Part shown: positions 7,609 to 16,215 of the stretch, piece by piece
How positions within the stretch are numbered: position 1 is the stretch's first letter
How the letters are laid out: the number at the start of each line of letters is the position of its first letter
DNA from: Actinomycetota bacterium
GTDB taxonomy: Bacteria > Actinomycetota > Humimicrobiia > Humimicrobiales > Humimicrobiaceae
Direction of reading: 5' to 3'
DNA length: 58,034 bases
Assembly: GCA_028698215.1 (NCBI GenBank)
Contig: JAQVDY010000011.1
Location: 1 to 58,034, forward strand
Position numbers and translations under genes: made by a program
Notes under the pieces: generated by a model
The model's input: only the letters and a program-made list of their open reading frames with translations
What the model was told of the DNA's origin: nothing
Database searches by the model: none

Positions 7609-8637
7609 TTAAATAATCATTTCTTCCATAGAGTATAGTTGCTGCTGCATATCAGGGAATCCCTGAATGGTTTGATCCTGATTTATGATAGGAATCCATC
7701 CCCTCAAATCTATGTTTAGTTCCCTTTTTAAGTTTTTTTTCTGGCTTTCATCTGCAGGCGCCCTGTTTATAACAGCTTTCTGGTATTGCTGTTGAGGTAA
7801 ATACTTCAATAGTTTGTTTGCCCTGCCAACCGCCCCCATATTTGGGGTTAGAACCAGTAGCAGCTTAGTGGAAATATTGATCATCTCCAGTACATTGTTT
7901 TGATAACTATAGGGAAGATCAACTACTATGTAATCATATTTTTTCCGGGCAGAGTAAACCATTTCATCTATCATATCTACGGTAATCTGGTCACTCTGTT
8001 CAAGAGTTAATGGTGGCTGTAATATATCTATATTTAATTCCTTTAGCTGATAAATAGATTCCCATAAGGATTGTGGACTTTTTTCAGTATTCTTAATAAA
8101 TATCCCCATGTTTGGTATTTCCGGCAGGTTTAACCTAAATGCTAAATCAGTTTGTCCTTCCCCAAGGTTAAAATCAATTAGTAATACCTTAATTTTTCCC
8201 AGGTTGGCCATATAATAGGCAATGTTTAATGCTAAGCTGGTTTTACCAACTCCTCCCTGTACTGAAAATAAAGAAGTTACCTGCTGGTTAATAACCCGGT
8301 AGTTTTCCTTTTCACTTTCCAATCTTTTTATTATATCTAGAATATTGCTTAGATGTGCCCAGCTATTAAGCTCTTTTATATATATGTTTCCGTCTTTGGC
8401 TTTGCTTTTACCCGCAACGATCAATTCACACTGGGTATTTTCAGTAATATATTTCTTTATATTATATAACTGAGGTATATCTTGGGTAATTATTATATAT
8501 TTTGGCATATATTCCTGTATTATGGATATTATATGGTTTAAATTTGTTTGTACCAGAATATTAAAATTTTTTATATCTATATTATGTATTCTACTAGCTA
8601 ATTCCTGGTTTTTGGTTATTATTAAAATAAATTCCAT
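7609..8637 (-). CDS. CpaE/TadZ-like ParA-family ATPase with receiver-like N-domain
   Basis: 342 residues. Residues 1-105 look like an atypical receiver-type domain, and residues about 120-340 a ParA/MinD-type ATPase. The P-loop is VQGGVGKTS at 126-134. The signature lysine normally preceding GG in MinD/ParA is Gln here, as in atypical TadZ/CpaE proteins. LLIDFN (Asp155) and YIVVDLP are the other nucleotide motifs. CpaE/TadZ proteins place type IV pilus or Flp machinery at the pole; no pilus genes are in view, so the partner is unknown. It leads the operon with the double-HTH protein. Confidence 0.8.
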   Translation of the reverse strand: MEFILIITKNQELASRIHNIDIKNFNILVQTNLNHIISIIQEYMPKYIIITQDIPQLYNIKKYITENTQCELIVAGKSKAKDGNIYIKELNSWAHLSNILDIIKRLESEKENYRVINQQVTSLFSVQGGVGKTSLALNIAYYMANLGKIKVLLIDFNLGEGQTDLAFRLNLPEIPNMGIFIKNTEKSPQSLWESIYQLKELNIDILQPPLTLEQSDQITVDMIDEMVYSARKKYDYIVVDLPYSYQNNVLEMINISTKLLLVLTPNMGAVGRANKLLKYLPQQQYQKAVINRAPADESQKKNLKRELNIDLRGWIPIINQDQTIQGFPDMQQQLYSMEEMII

Positions 8638-8704
8638 GCTTTTTTTAAGTTATTATTAGCTTTTTTTGGGATTAAATTTTTTTATATACTTTATTATGGT
8701 AATT

Positions 8705-8733
8705 ATAATATATTTTTAGTATTTTTTTGTCAA
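8705..8733 (-). promoter_or_regulatory. Near-consensus promoter of CpaE-like operon
   Basis: On the minus strand TTGACA (8733-8728) and TATTAT (8710-8705) are separated by exactly 17 bases. Transcription would begin near 8697, about 60 bases before the ATPase start codon. This is the strongest sigma-A-type promoter seen in the window. Confidence 0.7.
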
Positions 8734-8748
8734 TTTTGTATTTTATAT

Positions 8749-8780
8749 TATATTATTAACTATTATTAGTTAATAATATA
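8749..8780. promoter_or_regulatory. 14-bp perfect inverted repeat upstream of the promoter
   Basis: Perfect 14-bp arms (8749-8762 and 8767-8780) with a 4-base centre, core TATTAACTA-TTAT-TAGTTAATA. It lies 15 bases upstream of the -35 box of the CpaE-like operon and about 90 bases after the last dcw-cluster gene. No T-run follows on the minus strand, so an operator is more likely than a terminator. Confidence 0.5.
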
Positions 8781-8869
8781 TATTAGGTAATAGTTCTCTA
8801 TATCATTAGGTATTTCAGGGTTATCAGTTATTTTTTTTACTTAATTAATGTATTGAGATAAATTATGGC

Positions 8870-9139
8870 TTATTTCTGTAGTAATTCTGATATAATGTCT
8901 TTTTGGAGGGGTTTTTTTATTGATACCTGCTTATAATTTGACCTATGTCCAGATAATATGGTTATGTTTTGGGGAGGCAAATTTAGTTTGGAGGCAATAA
9001 GTTTAATTAAAGCTTTGTTAGCCTTTCCCTTTTGAGGTGCTTTGGCAAGCCTTATTTTTATGTATTTTCCATGCCAGCCATCAATACTGTCTACTGAAGA
9101 ACCTGGCCGCACATAAATATCCAGTATCTCATTTTTCAT
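8870..9139 (-). CDS. yggU: DUF167 (YggU) family protein
   Basis: 89 residues from ATG 9139, which overlaps the divIVA stop; a frame seven codons longer begins at 9160. The family pattern is clear: IYVRPGSSVDSIDGWHG near the start, then IRLAKAPQKGKANKALIKLI and ILSGHRSNYKQV. The biochemical function of the family is not established. It is the last gene of the division cluster, where YggU homologues often follow yggS, yggT and divIVA. Confidence 0.8.
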   Translation of the reverse strand: MKNEILDIYVRPGSSVDSIDGWHGKYIKIRLAKAPQKGKANKALIKLIASKLNLPPQNITILSGHRSNYKQVSIKKPLQKDIISELLQK

Positions 9140-9905
9140 CAGTCTTGAAGAAATCATCAATGATATCAGGGTTAGCTATATCCAGGCTTTTACCCTTTTT
9201 ACCAATATTGAAATCCTCTTCTTCCTCTTCTTCCTCTAACATGTTTTTCTCTTCTTCAATATCTTCTACCGGTTCAGCTGTTTGTTTTTCTAACTGCTCT
9301 TCTTCTACTGGAATAGGTGTTGACTGGTCTTCTGGAGCAGGCCCGCTATTTACCCTATCTGATCCTTGTTTGTCCTGCAGGTTATCTTCTTCTAACTGAG
9401 CCAATTCTTCCTGCTCCTGGAGCCGGTCCTGGCTTTCTGCATCCTGGCTGCTAAGCTCTCCAGTTTCACCTTTTTCAAAACCTTCTAGATTTTTAAGGGC
9501 ATCCTGTAAATATTGTTTCAGGCTCAAGTATTTTTCCTTTACCTTAGCCATATCATGCTCAATACCCTCTTTTTTCAACTCCAGGTCCCTCAATTCGTTC
9601 TCTGCTTCTTCTTTGCGCTGATTATAAATATTATCTGCTTCCAATTTAGCTTTTTGCTTTATATCTTCCGCCACTTTATGGGCAGATATTAAGGCGTCCT
9701 GAAGAACCTGCTTCATTTCATCGGAGTCATTGGTTCTATCGTACTTCAATTTATCCACAGTTTCCTGCAATTCATTGGTTTTCTTAGCTAAACGGTCAAA
9801 CTCTATGGAAATCATATCTAAAAATTTATCAACTTCTTCTGGTTTATAGCCCTTAAACGCAATATGAAATTCTTTCTTTTGAATATCTCCTGAACTTATT
9901 GGCAT
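9129..9905 (-). CDS. divIVA: DivIVA cell-division/polarity scaffold
   Basis: 258 residues with GGAGGAG before the ATG. The conserved N-terminal domain (residues 1-60) includes KKEFHIAFKGY; Phe17 matches the membrane-inserting Phe17 of Bacillus DivIVA, and Lys18 replaces its Arg18. Residues about 60-150 are a long coiled coil. Residues about 155-240 are an acidic, glutamate-rich low-complexity region longer than in Bacillus, ending in a short tail. DivIVA marks negatively curved membrane at poles and septa. It lies 13 bases after yggT. Confidence 0.9.
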   Translation of the reverse strand: MPISSGDIQKKEFHIAFKGYKPEEVDKFLDMISIEFDRLAKKTNELQETVDKLKYDRTNDSDEMKQVLQDALISAHKVAEDIKQKAKLEADNIYNQRKEEAENELRDLELKKEGIEHDMAKVKEKYLSLKQYLQDALKNLEGFEKGETGELSSQDAESQDRLQEQEELAQLEEDNLQDKQGSDRVNSGPAPEDQSTPIPVEEEQLEKQTAEPVEDIEEEKNMLEEEEEEEDFNIGKKGKSLDIANPDIIDDFFKTDEK

Positions 9906-9918
9906 AGTACTCCTCCTG

Positions 9919-10206
9919 TCAAATTATTACCCTATACATAATTATCCTTAATAAAAATATTATAACCTGTATAGCCAAAACAGCCACTATAAAAGATAAA
10001 TCCATGTATGCCCTGCCTACCCTTACCATAGGTATGATACGCCTGAATATCCTTAAAAAAGGATCAGTTATTTCCATAATAAACCGGTAAAAAGTTAACC
10101 ATATTCCTCTAGGCCTAAAATTAAACCAGCTCAATACAGCTCTTAATATTATAACCCAAACATAAATCTGTAAAAAATAAATAACCAAGTCAAAGGCAAT
10201 TTTCAT
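9919..10206 (-). CDS. yggT: YggT family membrane protein
   Basis: 95 residues from ATG 10206, chosen because AGGAG overlapping the proC stop precedes it; a 13-codon longer frame has no such site. Two hydrophobic helices (about 3-25 and 68-90) flank the family motif ILRAVLSWFNFRP and ITDPFLRIFRRIIP. Function is poorly known; homologues have been linked to membrane physiology and, in chloroplasts, to cytochrome assembly and nucleoid distribution. Its place between proC and divIVA is typical. Confidence 0.85.
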   Translation of the reverse strand: MKIAFDLVIYFLQIYVWVIILRAVLSWFNFRPRGIWLTFYRFIMEITDPFLRIFRRIIPMVRVGRAYMDLSFIVAVLAIQVIIFLLRIIMYRVII

Positions 10207-10216
10207 GATGCCACTC

Positions 10217-11029
10217 CTAACTGTCCTGCAAACTTTCCAATTCAAATGCCCTTTTTACTGCGCTATCCAAAGCCTTGCCAACTATATCCGACATACCGCT
10301 GCTGCTAAACTGCTCCAGGGCCCTTTCTGTGGTGCCTCCAGGAGAGGTGACCATAGCAATCAGCTGCTCCAGGTCCTTGCTGCTTTCCTTTACAAGCAAA
10401 GCTGATCCTTCCATGGTAGATATAACCAGCTTTTTGGCAGTTTTCTTATCCATACCCCTCTCTGCAGCAGCATCTATTAAATATTTACAGAATTGGAAAA
10501 AATAGGCTGGCCCACTACCGCTTAAAGCGGTGGCCAAATTCTGGTATTTTTCATCTATTACCACCGTCTCTCCCAAACCAGCAGTTATCTGCCGGGCAAA
10601 GGCCAAATCATGGGGACCGGCATACCTGCCCCGGCTTACTATAAAAACACCCTTTTTAACCAATGCAGGAGTATTGGGCATAACCCTGATAACTGCTATT
10701 TCACCCAGCTTCTGTTCAAAATAGCGGGTAGATATACCGGCTAGGATACTTATTATGCTTTTGCCTTCAACACTGCATGATTTTATTTCTTCTACAAAAT
10801 CCTGTAGGTTCTGGGGTTTAATAGCTAACAGAATATTCTTAGCCTCTGCTGCTTCTGCCAAACTGCCAGATATTTTAACAGAGTAAGTAGCTTGAATAAA
10901 TTTTAGCCGGATTTTGTCCCGGTCGTAAATTACTATACTGCTGCGGTCCAAAACCTTTGAATCTATTATTCCCTTCAGCAGGGCTTCCCCCATATTGCCG
11001 CAACCTATTATAGCCAAACAATACTGCAA
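10217..11029 (-). CDS. proC: Pyrroline-5-carboxylate reductase
   Basis: 270 residues from a TTG start with AGGAGG 10 bases upstream. It makes L-proline from pyrroline 5-carboxylate using NAD(P)H. The Rossmann motif IGCGNMGEALLKG is at the N-terminus. The C-terminal helical domain has the family signature around ALSGSGPAYFFQFCKYLIDA and VTSPGGTTERALEQF. Biosynthetic gene embedded in the division cluster between sepF and yggT, an arrangement common in Gram-positive bacteria. Confidence 0.93.
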   Translation of the reverse strand: MQYCLAIIGCGNMGEALLKGIIDSKVLDRSSIVIYDRDKIRLKFIQATYSVKISGSLAEAAEAKNILLAIKPQNLQDFVEEIKSCSVEGKSIISILAGISTRYFEQKLGEIAVIRVMPNTPALVKKGVFIVSRGRYAGPHDLAFARQITAGLGETVVIDEKYQNLATALSGSGPAYFFQFCKYLIDAAAERGMDKKTAKKLVISTMEGSALLVKESSKDLEQLIAMVTSPGGTTERALEQFSSSGMSDIVGKALDSAVKRAFELESLQDS

Positions 11030-11043
11030 TCTAAAACAACCTC

Positions 11044-11520
11044 CTAAAATTGGTTAAATAGCCCTTTTTCCTTTAATAATTCCTTGTCCTCTGAGTTAAC
11101 CTCCACATTATAAGGGGTAATTAAATATACCCTATCGGCGACCTTTTGTATGCTGCCTTCAAGGGCAAAGGTCATCCCACTGCAGAAGTCGATGATTCTT
11201 TTAGACAAATCCATATTGGTATTTTGAAGATTGATTATCACTGGAATAGCTGATTTAAAATTCTGGCCAACAATCTGCATTTCTTCAAAATTATGAGGCT
11301 CTGCTATAAATACTTTTGATTTCGGTTCCGGCTTTACCGGATTTAGGAAAGACACTTTACGTTTGGACCGGCTAGAGCCTCCTGACCGGCCGCCACCATA
11401 ATATTTCTCCCTTAAATCGTAATCTTCCTCATTGCTGTCTTCCTGGATGTTTTCCTGATCATATTCTTCCGGATCCGAAAAACCTAGAAAAGCTAGCGTT
11501 TTCCTGATTAATCCGCTCAT
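11044..11520 (-). CDS. sepF: SepF, membrane anchor of the Z-ring
   Basis: 158 residues with AAAGGAG before the ATG. The N-terminal MSGLIRKTLAFLGFS can form the membrane-binding amphipathic helix. An acidic, then Gly/Ser/Arg-rich linker (residues 16-60) precedes the conserved SepF domain (about 70-155: IAEPHNFEEMQIVGQNFKSA, then RIIDFCSGMTFALEGSIQKV). SepF polymerises and tethers FtsZ, partly redundantly with FtsA, which is also encoded here. Confidence 0.92.
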   Translation of the reverse strand: MSGLIRKTLAFLGFSDPEEYDQENIQEDSNEEDYDLREKYYGGGRSGGSSRSKRKVSFLNPVKPEPKSKVFIAEPHNFEEMQIVGQNFKSAIPVIINLQNTNMDLSKRIIDFCSGMTFALEGSIQKVADRVYLITPYNVEVNSEDKELLKEKGLFNQF

Positions 11521-11545
11521 TTCATCTCCTTTGCTACTTTTATTG

Positions 11546-12220
11546 CTACTTAAATAATACTGAGCCTACCCTTATCATAGTGGCTCCTTCTTCTATTGCT
11601 ATAGTATAATCATTGCTCATACCCATAGACAGCTCAGTAAGAGCTAATTGACTAAATTTACGGCTGTAATTATCCCTTAGTACCCTGAGTTCTCTAAATA
11701 TATCCCTGATATAGTCAATATCCCGGCTTAAGGGAGCCATGGCCATAAATCCCCTAACCTCAACATGGGAAAGCTTAATGGCTTCCCCAAACAGTTCTTC
11801 CAACTGTCCGGGCTCTGCCCCATATTTGGACTCTTCCCCAGAAACATTTACTTCTATCAGAACTTTTTGTACCTTGTTATTTTTGCCCGCCTCCAGGTTT
11901 ACTTTCTCTAATGTACTTATTTTATCTATAGAATGTATATATTCAACCAAGGGCACCACTATTTTTGCCTTCCTGCTCTGTAAATGTCCGATAAAGTGCC
12001 AGACAGCATCTTTTTTTACCAGAGAGGCCTTTTCTACTAAATCCTGGGCCCTGTTTTCTCCCAGGTTAATAATTCCACAATCTATAATCTCCTGGATTGA
12101 TTCCGCTTCTGCATATTTGGTAGCTGCTATAATTGTAACTTCTTGCGGCTCCCTGCCTGCTTTAAGGCAGGCCTGGGCTACCTTCTCCTTAAGCTCTTCA
12201 ACCCTATGTCCGTAATCCAA
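11546..12220 (-). CDS. yggS: PLP-binding homeostasis protein (YggS/PROSC family)
   Basis: 224 residues from a TTG start with GGGGG about 8 bases upstream. It is a single-domain alanine-racemase-like TIM barrel; the pyridoxal phosphate lysine is Lys35 in IIAATKYAEAE. NLGENRAQD, WHFIGHLQS and MGMSNDY are the usual family motifs. It controls intracellular PLP levels and has no known catalytic activity. It is positioned between pgeF and sepF as in many Gram-positive division clusters. Confidence 0.92.
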   Translation of the reverse strand: MDYGHRVEELKEKVAQACLKAGREPQEVTIIAATKYAEAESIQEIIDCGIINLGENRAQDLVEKASLVKKDAVWHFIGHLQSRKAKIVVPLVEYIHSIDKISTLEKVNLEAGKNNKVQKVLIEVNVSGEESKYGAEPGQLEELFGEAIKLSHVEVRGFMAMAPLSRDIDYIRDIFRELRVLRDNYSRKFSQLALTELSMGMSNDYTIAIEEGATMIRVGSVLFK

Positions 12221-12223
12221 TTA

Positions 12224-13015
12224 CTACCCCCTGATAATACCTATGGCTGCCTGTCTTCCGGTAACTTTTGCCCTGCGGTAAGAGAAAAATCTCTTATCAC
12301 AGAAAGTACACAGCCCGGAGTCTACTATGTTTTCTAACGGAATCCCTGCCTGCAAAGCCTGGGTTTTATTTAAATCAGCCAAATCCATAAAAATTTGTCC
12401 GTGATCAAAATCATAATAACTGCCCTGGCCGTAAGCGCCGGTAAACTCCGCTAACCTATTTTTATCAACCCGGTAACAGCATCTCCTTATGCTGGGGCCT
12501 AGAAAAACCAGGCAATCCTCAGGCCTGCTGTTCCAATAATTAATTATAATCTGAATGGTTTTGCCTAAAATCTTAGCCAAAGTCCCTTTCCATCCGGCAT
12601 GGACTGCAGCAATGACCTTTTTTATTTTATCTGCCAGTATTATCAGATTACAGTCCGCCCCCATAACCATCAGGGCACTATTTTCCACCTGAGTAATCAA
12701 GGCATCTGCCTCAGGAGCACTATTGTCCCAAAAGCTAAGGTTGCCCTCATTAAGACTGATTGCTTTATCTGAGTGAACCTGGCATAAATCATAAAGCCTA
12801 TCCCCCAAATCCAACTTTTTTAGCACTTGTTTTCGGTTAGCGCTAACCCGGCTTAAATCATCACCCACGTGAAAGGCCAGGTTCAAGGAATCATAAGGAC
12901 CGTTACTAACCCCTCCGTAACGGGTAGTAAAATAAATGCCTATCCCCTGTTCCCTTAATCCCTGGGGGCTAAATACGGGCATGCCCTCCAGGTTTATTTC
13001 CTTTAGGTCATACAT
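12224..13015 (-). CDS. pgeF: Purine nucleoside phosphorylase-type PgeF/YfiH (laccase-domain) protein
   Basis: 263 residues. YfiH-family features: TTRYGGVSNGPYDSLNLAFH near the N-terminus, QVHSDKA (His), MGADCNLI (Cys) and AAVHAGWKGT (His), which together form the zinc site. Members were once called multicopper polyphenol oxidases but characterised ones cleave purine nucleosides, and E. coli PgeF edits wrongly built peptidoglycan precursors, which suits this location. In the usual second metal motif the aspartate-cysteine dyad reads AD-C as expected, so the site looks intact. Confidence 0.88.
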   Translation of the reverse strand: MYDLKEINLEGMPVFSPQGLREQGIGIYFTTRYGGVSNGPYDSLNLAFHVGDDLSRVSANRKQVLKKLDLGDRLYDLCQVHSDKAISLNEGNLSFWDNSAPEADALITQVENSALMVMGADCNLIILADKIKKVIAAVHAGWKGTLAKILGKTIQIIINYWNSRPEDCLVFLGPSIRRCCYRVDKNRLAEFTGAYGQGSYYDFDHGQIFMDLADLNKTQALQAGIPLENIVDSGLCTFCDKRFFSYRRAKVTGRQAAIGIIRG

Positions 13016-13016
13016 C

Positions 13017-14162
13017 CTATTTATCTTTATCTTTTCTTAAAAACGTAGGTATGTCCAGATAGTCATCATCCATAGAACCAATTTCATCAGTTTGGGCTTC
13101 CTGCTTTGTTTCCTGCTCTTTTTTTTCTTCGGCAAAGAAGTCTTTTTCAAAAACCTTATCTATTTCTTTCTGTTCTTTTTCAGGCTCTTTTTTCTTCTCC
13201 TTACCCACAGTCTCAATTATTTTATCGCTAAAACCAGTAGCAATAATGGTTACCTTTATCTGCTCATTCATGTTTTCATCGATAACTGCTCCAAAAATTA
13301 TATTAGCATCTGAGCTGGTTGCATTCCTTATAATTTCAGCAGCTTCATTAACTTCAAATAATTTAAGGTCGGGGCCTCCGGATATGTTTAGCAGAATGCC
13401 TTTGGCACCTTCAATAGAAGCTTCAATGAGGGGGCTGTTAATTGCTTTCTGGGCTGCCTTTATAGCCCTGTTTTCGCCAGATGCGACCCCATCACCCAAC
13501 AAGGCATTACCCGCATCCTTTATCACTGCTTTCACATCAGCAAAATCCAGGTTGATAAGGCCGGGTAAAGTTATCAGGTCTGTAACTCCCCTGATGCCTG
13601 CCTTAAGTACATCATCTGCCAGTTTAAAAGCATTAAGCAGGGTGGTGTTCTCATCTGATATTTCCAATAATTTGTCATTGGGAATAATAATAAGGGTGTC
13701 TACTTTACCACTTAGCTCTTTTATGCCTTCCTCGGCAGTAATCATTCTCTTGGTTCCTTCAAAGGTAAATGGCTTGGTTACCACTGCTACGGTCAAACAG
13801 CCCATTTCCTTGGCTACTGAAGCAATAACCGGGGCTGCCCCTGTGCCTGTACCACCGCCCTCACCACAGGTTATAAATACCATGTCCGCATCTTTTACTG
13901 ACTCTTTTATGGAATCAATAGACTTTTCTGCGGAAACCCTACCAATTTCAGGATTAGATCCCGCGCCCAGCCCGGAACCGCCAATCAGTATTTTTTTATC
14001 TGCATTAGACATCATCAATGCCTGGGCATCAGTATTTATTGCTATAAACTCACAACCATTTATATTATCTTCCATCATTCTATTAACAGCGTTGCTTCCG
14101 CCGCCGCCAATTCCAATAACCCTTATTACTGCATAATAATTTTTATCGAACTCAAGATTCAC
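13017..14162 (-). CDS. ftsZ: FtsZ, tubulin-like division GTPase
   Basis: 381 residues from a GTG start with AGGAGGG upstream. The tubulin signature GGGTGTG is at residues 102-108, with GIGGGGSNAVNRM near 17-29 and the T7-loop region NLDFADV at about 208-214. A Lys/Glu-rich linker (about 322-366) ends in the conserved C-terminal peptide DIPTFLRK that binds FtsA and SepF. Polymerises into the Z-ring. Only one base separates its stop from the pgeF start. Confidence 0.97.
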   Translation of the reverse strand: MNLEFDKNYYAVIRVIGIGGGGSNAVNRMMEDNINGCEFIAINTDAQALMMSNADKKILIGGSGLGAGSNPEIGRVSAEKSIDSIKESVKDADMVFITCGEGGGTGTGAAPVIASVAKEMGCLTVAVVTKPFTFEGTKRMITAEEGIKELSGKVDTLIIIPNDKLLEISDENTTLLNAFKLADDVLKAGIRGVTDLITLPGLINLDFADVKAVIKDAGNALLGDGVASGENRAIKAAQKAINSPLIEASIEGAKGILLNISGGPDLKLFEVNEAAEIIRNATSSDANIIFGAVIDENMNEQIKVTIIATGFSDKIIETVGKEKKKEPEKEQKEIDKVFEKDFFAEEKKEQETKQEAQTDEIGSMDDDYLDIPTFLRKDKDK

Positions 14163-14179
14163 CTTTTTCCCTCCTAAAA

Positions 14180-15424
14180 TCAGCTTTTTAATATCTTATT
14201 TATAAATTCCTTAAACCTGGACAGAAAACTGCCGTTTGATCTCCTATCATCATAAGGTTCTGCACTGGCAAAAGTCTTTAACTGAAATGCGTATTTAAGC
14301 AGTCCTACCCCAGTTGAATATATGGGATCATTTACTACCTCGGAAGGGCCTTCCACATCACATGAAACTCCTATTCTTACCGGTAGATTAAACTCTGAAT
14401 GTGCTATATTGGCAATTCCTTTCATCTGGGAAACCCCTCCAGTAAGAATCACTCCGCAAGGCACTGAATACATAAACCCGTAACTTTCAATCTTCTCCTT
14501 AATAAGCCTCAGAAGCTCTTTTACCCTGGAATTTACAATAGTATACAGCCTTATATTAAGGGTAGCTTTATTGCGGTCAATTTTTATATCCCCCATATTA
14601 ACCCGGTTAAGGGATTCATAAAAATTATAATCAACATTAGCGAACTTCCTTTTGATTTCTTCAGCTTTAGAAAAGGGAATATTGAGTCCAATAGATATAT
14701 CATTAGTAATCAGGTCTCCCCCTACTGGAAGGCAATAGGTAAACACCATCTTATTATCCTTATACACCGCCACATCCGTGGTGCCTCCCCCAATATCTAG
14801 AAGAATTGCTCCACTCTCCTTTTCATCAGCAGTAAGAACCGCTTCACTGGAAGCTAAAGCCTCCAATATTATATCTTCCACTTCAATATTGGCAGCTTTA
14901 ATGCTATTAACCGTATTCTTAATCAAAGTAGCGGAACCATATACTACCATTAACTCTACTGCCAGCTTTTCAGTAGCTAAACCTACCGGATCTATTATTC
15001 CTTTCTCATCATCGACTACAAACTGCCTTATAAGGGTATGGATGATTTCATTTTGTGCCGGAAGGCTAATCTTGTTAGCATGGCCCAGCAGCCTGTCTAA
15101 ATCTGACTTTCTTACTATTTTATTTGGAGAATTTATATTTATTTCGCTCCAATTGTTCACTACGGAAATATGTTTCCCGGTAACTCCGATATAAGCGGCG
15201 TCTATGAATAACTTAGTGTTTTTCTCCGCTGCTTCAATTGAATTAAGAATGGATTTAGTAGCTTCATTTATATCAACCACAATACCTTTTTTAATACCCT
15301 TACAGGGCGATGTTCCAAAGCCTTTTATTTCTAATATGCTGTTCTTCCTTAACCTTCCAATCAAGGTAACCACTTTAGTAGTTCCTATATCAATAGCTGC
15401 AATATATTCATCCTTAGCAGGCAA
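14180..15424 (-). CDS. ftsA: FtsA, actin-like Z-ring membrane tether
   Basis: 414 residues from a TTG start with GGGGAGG upstream. Actin-type ATP motifs: AIDIGTTKVVTLIG at the start, ILLDIGGGTTDVAVY near 200 and ILTGGVSQMKGI near 330. SHS2/1C domain lies about residues 84-165. The C-terminal SFLSRFKEFINKILKS can form the amphipathic membrane-targeting helix. Lies 17 bases before ftsZ and is certainly in the same operon. Confidence 0.95.
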   Translation of the reverse strand: MPAKDEYIAAIDIGTTKVVTLIGRLRKNSILEIKGFGTSPCKGIKKGIVVDINEATKSILNSIEAAEKNTKLFIDAAYIGVTGKHISVVNNWSEININSPNKIVRKSDLDRLLGHANKISLPAQNEIIHTLIRQFVVDDEKGIIDPVGLATEKLAVELMVVYGSATLIKNTVNSIKAANIEVEDIILEALASSEAVLTADEKESGAILLDIGGGTTDVAVYKDNKMVFTYCLPVGGDLITNDISIGLNIPFSKAEEIKRKFANVDYNFYESLNRVNMGDIKIDRNKATLNIRLYTIVNSRVKELLRLIKEKIESYGFMYSVPCGVILTGGVSQMKGIANIAHSEFNLPVRIGVSCDVEGPSEVVNDPIYSTGVGLLKYAFQLKTFASAEPYDDRRSNGSFLSRFKEFINKILKS

Positions 15425-15438
15425 ATTCTACCTCCCCA

Positions 15439-16215
15439 TCAGTTTATTACCGGATTCTCAAAATTTGTTAAATCTATTATATTATAATTTACATCATCTT
15501 TTAATAATTCTTTTAATATGCTCAATTTTTGCGGAATATGGTCACTACTGCCAAATACTACCCTGCCCCCCTGATTGGTTATAAAAATAATATCGCCCAG
15601 CCCGCTTTCTACCTGCGCATGTTTGAAAATTGTTCTGAGCTCATTATCCATACTGGAATAAACTTCTCCACAGCTAAGAACATTCTTCTTAGCCACTTTA
15701 TCTCCTATTTCCGGCTTAAAATCAAGAGCATTTACTACCAGGACTATTTGATTGTATTGCTCCAGTTCCTGGGGGCTTATTGATTCTAAAACCACTCCTT
15801 GATTATCCAACAAAAAATAGCCACCCCGGTAATGAGCAATTAAGAAAGGTTTTCTTTCAATTACTGCTACCGACACCTTATCTGGAAATACTTTACTGAA
15901 ATTTATTTCTTTTACCCAGCTGCAGTCCTTAAAAATAACTTCTTCTACCATTTTCTGGTCGACCTCAAAAAAGTTTTTACCCTTAAATGAGCCCAGGCAA
16001 GCACTCAATTCCTGCTGGCTGTAATGCTGGTAACCGCTTATTTCAATCTCCTTTATTTTAAAGTATTCACTATTATAAAAATAGTTTAATCCATATACTG
16101 CTGCTCCCAAAAACAGGAACATCAAAAAAAATTTAAAAAAATACCAGAACCTTCTTAAGGCTACTTTTCTTCTGCGGGCAGCTATTTTTTTGTTTTCAGC
16201 TTTTCTACCATTCAT
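15439..16215 (-). CDS. ftsQ: FtsQ/DivIB cell-division protein
   Basis: 258 residues. A basic cytoplasmic tail (AENKKIAARRRKVALRR) is followed by one transmembrane helix (about 27-47) and a POTRA domain beginning FKIKEIEISGYQHYS; VFPDKVSVAVIERKPFLIAHYR is the typical POTRA/beta-domain junction. Recruits FtsL and other late divisome proteins. The start codon directly follows the ddl stop. Confidence 0.9.
   Translation of the reverse strand: MNGRKAENKKIAARRRKVALRRFWYFFKFFLMFLFLGAAVYGLNYFYNSEYFKIKEIEISGYQHYSQQELSACLGSFKGKNFFEVDQKMVEEVIFKDCSWVKEINFSKVFPDKVSVAVIERKPFLIAHYRGGYFLLDNQGVVLESISPQELEQYNQIVLVVNALDFKPEIGDKVAKKNVLSCGEVYSSMDNELRTIFKHAQVESGLGDIIFITNQGGRVVFGSSDHIPQKLSILKELLKDDVNYNIIDLTNFENPVIN

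Noticed and set aside
7609-8637. MinD partner of DivIVA
   Set aside because: Extra receiver-like N-domain, missing signature lysine and no minC or C-terminal MinD membrane helix.
12224-13015. Multicopper laccase
   Set aside because: The YfiH/PgeF family was formerly named so, but characterised members bind zinc and act on nucleosides or wall precursors.
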